A DNA stretch of 64,000 nt from Sphingomonas astaxanthinifaciens DSM 22298 (GTDB taxonomy: Bacteria > Pseudomonadota > Alphaproteobacteria > Sphingomonadales > Sphingomonadaceae). This document shows positions 59,171-64,000 of this stretch, piece by piece. The notes under the pieces were generated by a model. It searched no databases, was not told the DNA's origin, and saw only the letters and a list, made by a program, of their open reading frames with translations. Both the position numbers and the translations under genes were made by a program. The stretch lies in the NCBI RefSeq assembly GCF_000711715.1, contig NZ_JONN01000002.1:124001-188000 (forward strand). Direction: 5' to 3'. How positions within the stretch are numbered: the stretch's first letter is position 1; each line of letters opens with the position of its first letter.

Positions 59171-60058
59171 TCAGGCGGCCGAAAGCGGGCGCGGGGGCAG
59201 GTCGCTCGGCAGCCGGACGTTCCAGGCCAGTCCCGCCGCGCGGAAGAGCCGGATCAACTGCCAGCCCCAGTCCGACTGTCCGGGATAAATGCCGATCCGC
59301 GCCGAGCCGGGGAAGGCGTGATGATTGTTGTGCCACGCCTCGCCCATCGTCGGCAGCGCCGCCCACGGCACGTCATGCGCCTGCACCCCGGCATCGTCGA
59401 CCAGCCAGGTCTGCGGTCCGCGGCGATGCGCCAGATGGCCGACGAACCAGTGGCCGTGGACCGAGATCGCGACCCGGGCGCACACTCCCCACAGGACCCA
59501 GCCGATCCCGCCGCCCGCGAACAGGAGGATGGCGATCGGAACCTGCTGCAGCATCCACGTCCGCTCGAGGAAACGATGAAAGGGATCGGCGCCGATCCGG
59601 TCGAGATCGAACACCGGCGGACGCGACAGCTCGAGCCGGCAATGCATCTGCCACCAGGCATCGCGCCACATGGCCGTGCGATGGGCGAGATAGGGATGGC
59701 AGTCGTGCTGCCGCTGCGCCCAGTCGCGCAGGTCATGGGTGCGGATCATCCACAGGGGACCACTCATTCCGACACTCGTCCCAAACCAGCTGAGGGTCCG
59801 CTCGAGCCACAAGGGACAGTCGAAGCTCCGGTGAATCATCCGCCGGTGGAAGCCTACTGAATGACCGAGCAGCAGGCCCGCGCCGGTGCCGAGGATGAAG
59901 ACGGCAAGGCCGCCCAGGCTGAAGAAGAATGGCGCGGCGAGCGCTCCGGCCAGCATCCCGCCATTCCACAGCGAATGGACCGGATCCCAGCGCACCTGCC
60001 CGACACGGGGGTCGGCATCCGTGCCGATCAGCGTTCCCACCCGATCACCCTCGTCCAT
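59171..60058 (-). CDS. Membrane fatty acid desaturase-like protein, variant second His box
   Basis: A 295-residue membrane di-iron protein of the acyl-CoA desaturase superfamily. The first His box is GHSVGFHRRMIH (HxxxxH), and the third is EAWHNNHHAFP (HNxHH). The second box, normally HRxHH, is replaced by RTHDLRDWAQRQHDCHPYL, so metal binding there must use different spacing. Four or so transmembrane helices are seen. It may introduce a double bond in membrane acyl chains. AGGAGAG lies upstream of ATG 60056-60058. It is divergent from an ArsR-type regulator across an AT-rich operator-like region, which suggests direct regulation. Confidence 0.82.
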   Translation of the reverse strand: MDEGDRVGTLIGTDADPRVGQVRWDPVHSLWNGGMLAGALAAPFFFSLGGLAVFILGTGAGLLLGHSVGFHRRMIHRSFDCPLWLERTLSWFGTSVGMSGPLWMIRTHDLRDWAQRQHDCHPYLAHRTAMWRDAWWQMHCRLELSRPPVFDLDRIGADPFHRFLERTWMLQQVPIAILLFAGGGIGWVLWGVCARVAISVHGHWFVGHLAHRRGPQTWLVDDAGVQAHDVPWAALPTMGEAWHNNHHAFPGSARIGIYPGQSDWGWQLIRLFRAAGLAWNVRLPSDLPPRPLSAA

Positions 60059-60077
60059 CGCGACTCTCCTTAAGCAA

Positions 60078-60093
60078 TTAAGACATGTCTTAA
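60078..60093. promoter_or_regulatory. Perfect 16-bp palindrome, probable ArsR-family operator
   Basis: TTAAGACATGTCTTAA reads the same on both strands. It lies 19 bases upstream of the desaturase start and 52 bases upstream of the regulator start. TTAAG/CTTAA half-sites recur at about 60070, 60098 and 60131, so several dimers could bind the 87-base intergenic region. Confidence 0.75.
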
Positions 60094-60145
60094 TCCCTTA
60101 AGCGCAAAACTTGCAAGTGTTGAAGTAAATGCTTAATTCCCTGGC

Positions 60146-60460
60146 GTGGACAAGATTTTCGAAGCACTGGCCTCGACCCCGAGGCGCAAGATCCTCGCCT
60201 ATCTCGCGGAGGCCGAGCTGACCGCGGGTGAGATCGCCTCGCGCTTCGACATGACCAAGTCGGCGGTGTCGCAGCATCTGGGTGTGCTCGAGAATGCGGG
60301 CCTCGTGACCAGCGAAAAGCGCGGGCAATATGTCCACTATCGGCTGGTGCCCGACCATCTCGCCAATGCGCTCAATGGCTATCTGCAGGTCGTCTGCCCG
60401 GTCTCGCGCCCCCTCAAGCGCGAAAGCGCGGCACTGGCGGCTAAGAAGAAAGCCGACTAG
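60146..60460 (+). CDS. ArsR/SmtB family (SdpR-like) transcriptional regulator
   Basis: A 104-residue winged-helix protein. Helices ASTPRRKILAYLAEAELTAGEIASRF and TKSAVSQHLGVLENAGLV (recognition helix at about 42-58) are followed by the wing SEKRGQYVHYRLV. The metal-binding Cys box ELCVCDL of ArsR/SmtB is absent; it looks closer to SdpR-like members, which sense other signals. It begins at GTG 60146. It is divergent from the desaturase and probably represses both through the TTAAGACA palindrome. The C-terminus ends in Lys/Ala residues. Confidence 0.88.
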   Translation: MDKIFEALASTPRRKILAYLAEAELTAGEIASRFDMTKSAVSQHLGVLENAGLVTSEKRGQYVHYRLVPDHLANALNGYLQVVCPVSRPLKRESAALAAKKKAD

Positions 60461-60523
60461 CGCACGCTCCTCCCGGGCGAGGGGGAGCCGCTCCGTTTCT
60501 CGAATGAAGCGCTGGCGCTGGCC

Positions 60524-60543
60524 TGTATTGCACGGACAATACA
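60524..60543. promoter_or_regulatory. Inverted repeat TGTATTG-N6-CAATACA
   Basis: The exact 7-base arms lie about 20 bases upstream of the methyltransferase-like gene, in an otherwise GC-rich context. It could be an operator or a promoter element. Confidence 0.5.
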
Positions 60544-60562
60544 CTGGAGCTAGGCTCGGACC

Positions 60563-62312
<1,750 letters not shown>

Positions 62313-62361
62313 CCCGGCTTGTCCTCCGCCTCCATTCTGTCGGCGCAAGGGGGGACGCGAT

Positions 62362-62517
62362 TTGGATAAGAAGGCGGGATTCGGAGTAGGGGCGTTCCTG
62401 CTCGTCGCGGGTTTCTTCTGGCTCGTCTTCCATAACCTTGCGCTCGGCATCGTCTTCGGACTGATTGCGGGCGGGACCGCCGCCGCGCGGGCACAGGCGG
62501 CGAACCGCGAGCCATGA
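62362..62517 (+). CDS. Small single-helix membrane protein
   Basis: A 51-residue protein starting at TTG 62362 after GGGGGG with about 7 bases spacing. It has a basic start (DKKAGFGVG) and one or two hydrophobic segments (AFLLVAGFFWLVFHNLALGIVFGLIAGGT) with a short tail. Its TGA overlaps the next gene's ATG (ATGA), which supports it being real. I do not recognise the family. Without the overlap it would be hard to separate from a random frame. Confidence 0.6.
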   Translation: MDKKAGFGVGAFLLVAGFFWLVFHNLALGIVFGLIAGGTAAARAQAANREP

Positions 62518-63236
62518 CCTCGATGCCGACCGGCACCGATACCGAACAGCAGGCGCGCCTCGCCGATCTCGCCGAGGAGGCGACCGGCTTCGGCGGGACC
62601 GAATTCGCCACCGCGCGCGACCTGCTCGTCCGGCCCCGCGCGGTGCTCGACGCCTATCTCGCTTACGGCCCGACCGGTGGGCGCCGCTATGCGCGGCCGA
62701 TGGGCTTCTATGTCGCCTTGTGCGGCATCCTCATGTTCTACATGTTCCTGGCCGGCGGGCTGAAAGGCCTGATCGAACAGCAGCCCCCGGCCGTGCTGGA
62801 CGACTGGATCGCCCGCTCGGGCAAGAGCCGCGAAGCCTTCATCGGTGACGCCGACGGCTGGATGAGCCTGGTTGCGGTGCCGATCCTGTCACTGTTCTAC
62901 GCCGCCGCGGCCGCCCCGCTGCTCAAATGGTGGAGCGGGCTCGACTGGCGGCGCAGCATTCGTGCCACCTTCGCCCTGATGTGCGCCTGGACCGTGCCCA
63001 TCGTCCCGCTCGGGCCCTTGCCGATGATCAAGGGCTTCGAGATCGTTGGCAATCTGCTGATGTGGGGCGCACTGGTCGCGGCCTTCCTGCGCATGGGCAG
63101 GGGCCTGTGGTGGCACGGCTGGGCCGGCGGCCTCGCCAAGGCGCTGCTGCTGTGCCTCGCGATGATTGTCGGCGCGATGATCGGCATGATCCCGGTGTTC
63201 CGGATCGGACTGCTCGGGGCGACCTTCGGAAACTGA
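62514..63236 (+). CDS. DUF3667-like membrane protein
   Basis: A 240-residue protein. A soluble N-terminus has TARDLLVRPRAVLDAYLAYGPTGGRRYARPMGFYVALCG in part, a pattern of DUF3667-type proteins (R-D-L then P, Y, and P before the first helix). Four or five transmembrane helices follow, with GWMSLVAVPILSLFYAAAAAPLLKWWSGLDWRRSI in part. The function is unknown. It is coupled to the preceding 51-residue protein by an ATGA overlap, so the two may act together in the inner membrane. Confidence 0.75.
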   Translation: MTSMPTGTDTEQQARLADLAEEATGFGGTEFATARDLLVRPRAVLDAYLAYGPTGGRRYARPMGFYVALCGILMFYMFLAGGLKGLIEQQPPAVLDDWIARSGKSREAFIGDADGWMSLVAVPILSLFYAAAAAPLLKWWSGLDWRRSIRATFALMCAWTVPIVPLGPLPMIKGFEIVGNLLMWGALVAAFLRMGRGLWWHGWAGGLAKALLLCLAMIVGAMIGMIPVFRIGLLGATFGN

Positions 63237-63240
63237 CGCG

Positions 63241-63513
63241 CTAGCCCGCCGCCGCCAGCTGGTCGGCCCGGTCGAGGATCTCGAGTTCGCGCAGCAGGTG
63301 GTCGACGCTTTGCGTCATCTCGGGGAGGAAGGTGATCTGGTGGCGCGCGCCGCGATAGGCCTCGACCATCAGGATCGCGTCGAGCAGCACGCGCACGACC
63401 TCCGCTTCGGCATCGTCGAGTTCGGGCAGGCGCTGCAGTTTTTCGAGCACTTTCATCCGCGCGGCATGGGGGTCGGTGAGGGCCTCGGCGCGGGCAATCT
63501 TCCAGGGCATCAT
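63241..63513 (-). CDS. Small hypothetical protein
   Basis: A 90-residue helical, cytoplasmic protein: MMPWKIARAEALTDPHAARMKVLEKLQRLPELDDAEAEVVRVLLDAILMVEAYRG in part, ending DHLLRELEILDRADQLAAAG. AGGAG lies before the paired ATG codons at 63513 and 63510. It has no recognisable motif. It is convergent with the DUF3667-like gene, with a 4-base gap. Confidence 0.7.
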   Translation of the reverse strand: MMPWKIARAEALTDPHAARMKVLEKLQRLPELDDAEAEVVRVLLDAILMVEAYRGARHQITFLPEMTQSVDHLLRELEILDRADQLAAAG

Positions 63514-63601
63514 TGTCTCCTAAGTCCCGACGATAGGCCATTGGGACGACAGGAGAAGCTCGGGCGGTCGCAGCCACGGGGCGCGGCGGCGTTGCCGGGG
63601 G

Positions 63602-64000
63602 TTAACGCGGCTCGTCGAGCAGGAAACGGGCGACCCACGCCGCAGTGAGCGCGCCGGCGAGCTGGGCGAGGACGAAGCCCGGGACCGAGGCCGGCGCGAT
63701 GCCCGCGAAGCTGTCGCTCGAGGCGCGGGCGATGGTGATGGCGGGATTGGCGAAGCTGGTCGAGGAAGTGAACCAATAGGCCGCGACGATATAGAGGGCG
63801 ACCGCGGCCGGGACCGCGCGCTCGCGCTTCGCCACGGTGCCGAGGATGGTGAGGACGAGGCCGAAGGTGGCGACGAACTCGCCCAGCCACTGGCCGGTCC
63901 CGCCCCGGACCTTGGTCGACCAGTCGACCGCCGGCAAGTCGAACATCAGGTTGGCGACGATCACGCCGATGATCCCGCCGACGAGCTGCGCCGCGACGTA
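63602..64000 (-). CDS. Aquaporin family protein, N-terminus outside the window
   Basis: About 132 C-terminal residues of a major intrinsic protein. The frame is open to the right edge (AAQLVGGIIGVIVANLM...), and the true start lies beyond it. The second pore motif is STSFANPAITIARASSDSFAGI with NPA, followed by VPGFVLAQLAGALTAAWVARFLLDEPR. This version of the second half-helix and the S-F-A-G-I segment resembles AqpS-like aquaporins, some of which conduct arsenite and are linked to ars genes. No arsenic gene is visible here except a distant ArsR-type regulator of doubtful relation. Confidence 0.85.
   Translation of the reverse strand, partial: YVAAQLVGGIIGVIVANLMFDLPAVDWSTKVRGGTGQWLGEFVATFGLVLTILGTVAKRERAVPAAVALYIVAAYWFTSSTSFANPAITIARASSDSFAGIAPASVPGFVLAQLAGALTAAWVARFLLDEPR

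Noticed and set aside
63602..64000. An arsenic-resistance locus formed by the aquaporin and the ArsR-type gene
   Set aside because: They are 3 kb apart, the regulator has no arsenic-binding Cys box and is paired with a desaturase, and no arsenate reductase or efflux gene is visible.

Overview
The window is a gene-dense, high-GC chromosomal segment that looks like a sphingomonad alphaproteobacterium. Reasons: the adjacent dnaG and rpoD genes; a PDH E1 beta subunit with a fused N-terminal lipoyl domain; a TrcR/DUF1013 regulator; a two-gene cluster resembling carotenoid ketolase and glycosyltransferase genes; and a good match to an alphaproteobacterial general-stress (sigma EcfG) promoter. A crtW-like ketolase beside a crtX-like glycosyltransferase suggests an astaxanthin-type, glycosylated carotenoid producer, perhaps close to Sphingomicrobium or Sphingomonas. 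That placement is inference.

Layout. 0-5.4 kb: a ribbon-helix-helix protein with a TPR/SPOR lipoprotein, then the leftward operon DUF3089-ruvX-pyrB, a DUF4334 protein and a Gly/Tyr-rich lipoprotein. 5.4-12.2 kb: gatC-gatA-gatB, a PhoK/PafA-type secreted alkaline phosphatase, a YgiD-type dioxygenase and a cold-shock gene. 12.2-13.9 kb: a lower-GC accessory patch with one membrane protein of unknown function. 13.9-24.4 kb: dnaG-rpoD, a GIY-YIG protein and yqeY leftward, then carA-(small lipoprotein)-carB-greA rightward. 24.4-27.3 kb: a rhomboid gene facing a leftward cluster of small membrane or envelope proteins behind the sigma EcfG-type promoter. 27.4-32.4 kb: eno, ftsB, pdhA, pdhB, def. 32.5-47 kb: purF, an acyl-CoA dehydrogenase, thpR, a BI-1 protein, a dienelactone hydrolase, GST, an M28 peptidase, an ATP-grasp protein, an SLC13 transporter and clpA. 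47-51 kb: a quinone oxidoreductase and two polytopic GT-C-like proteins, the second clearly less GC-rich. 51-55 kb: trcR, xseB, ispA, coaD, a cyclophilin and queA, tightly packed. 55-61 kb: crtX-like and crtW-like genes, mscL, a TSUP transporter, and a desaturase divergent from an ArsR regulator, all lying between queA and tgt. 61-64 kb: tgt, small membrane proteins and a truncated aquaporin at the edge.

Three families of short palindromic (REP-like) elements are scattered through the intergenic spaces. Some have entered coding sequence: an inverted pair sits in frame inside carA, one encodes the C-terminus of a GIY-YIG protein, and one resembles part of the pdhB linker. Six convergent gene pairs overlap by exactly one CTAG, which serves as the stop codon on both strands; most other convergent pairs are separated by REP pairs. 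By eye I saw no tRNA, rRNA, insertion sequence, prophage or CRISPR array.
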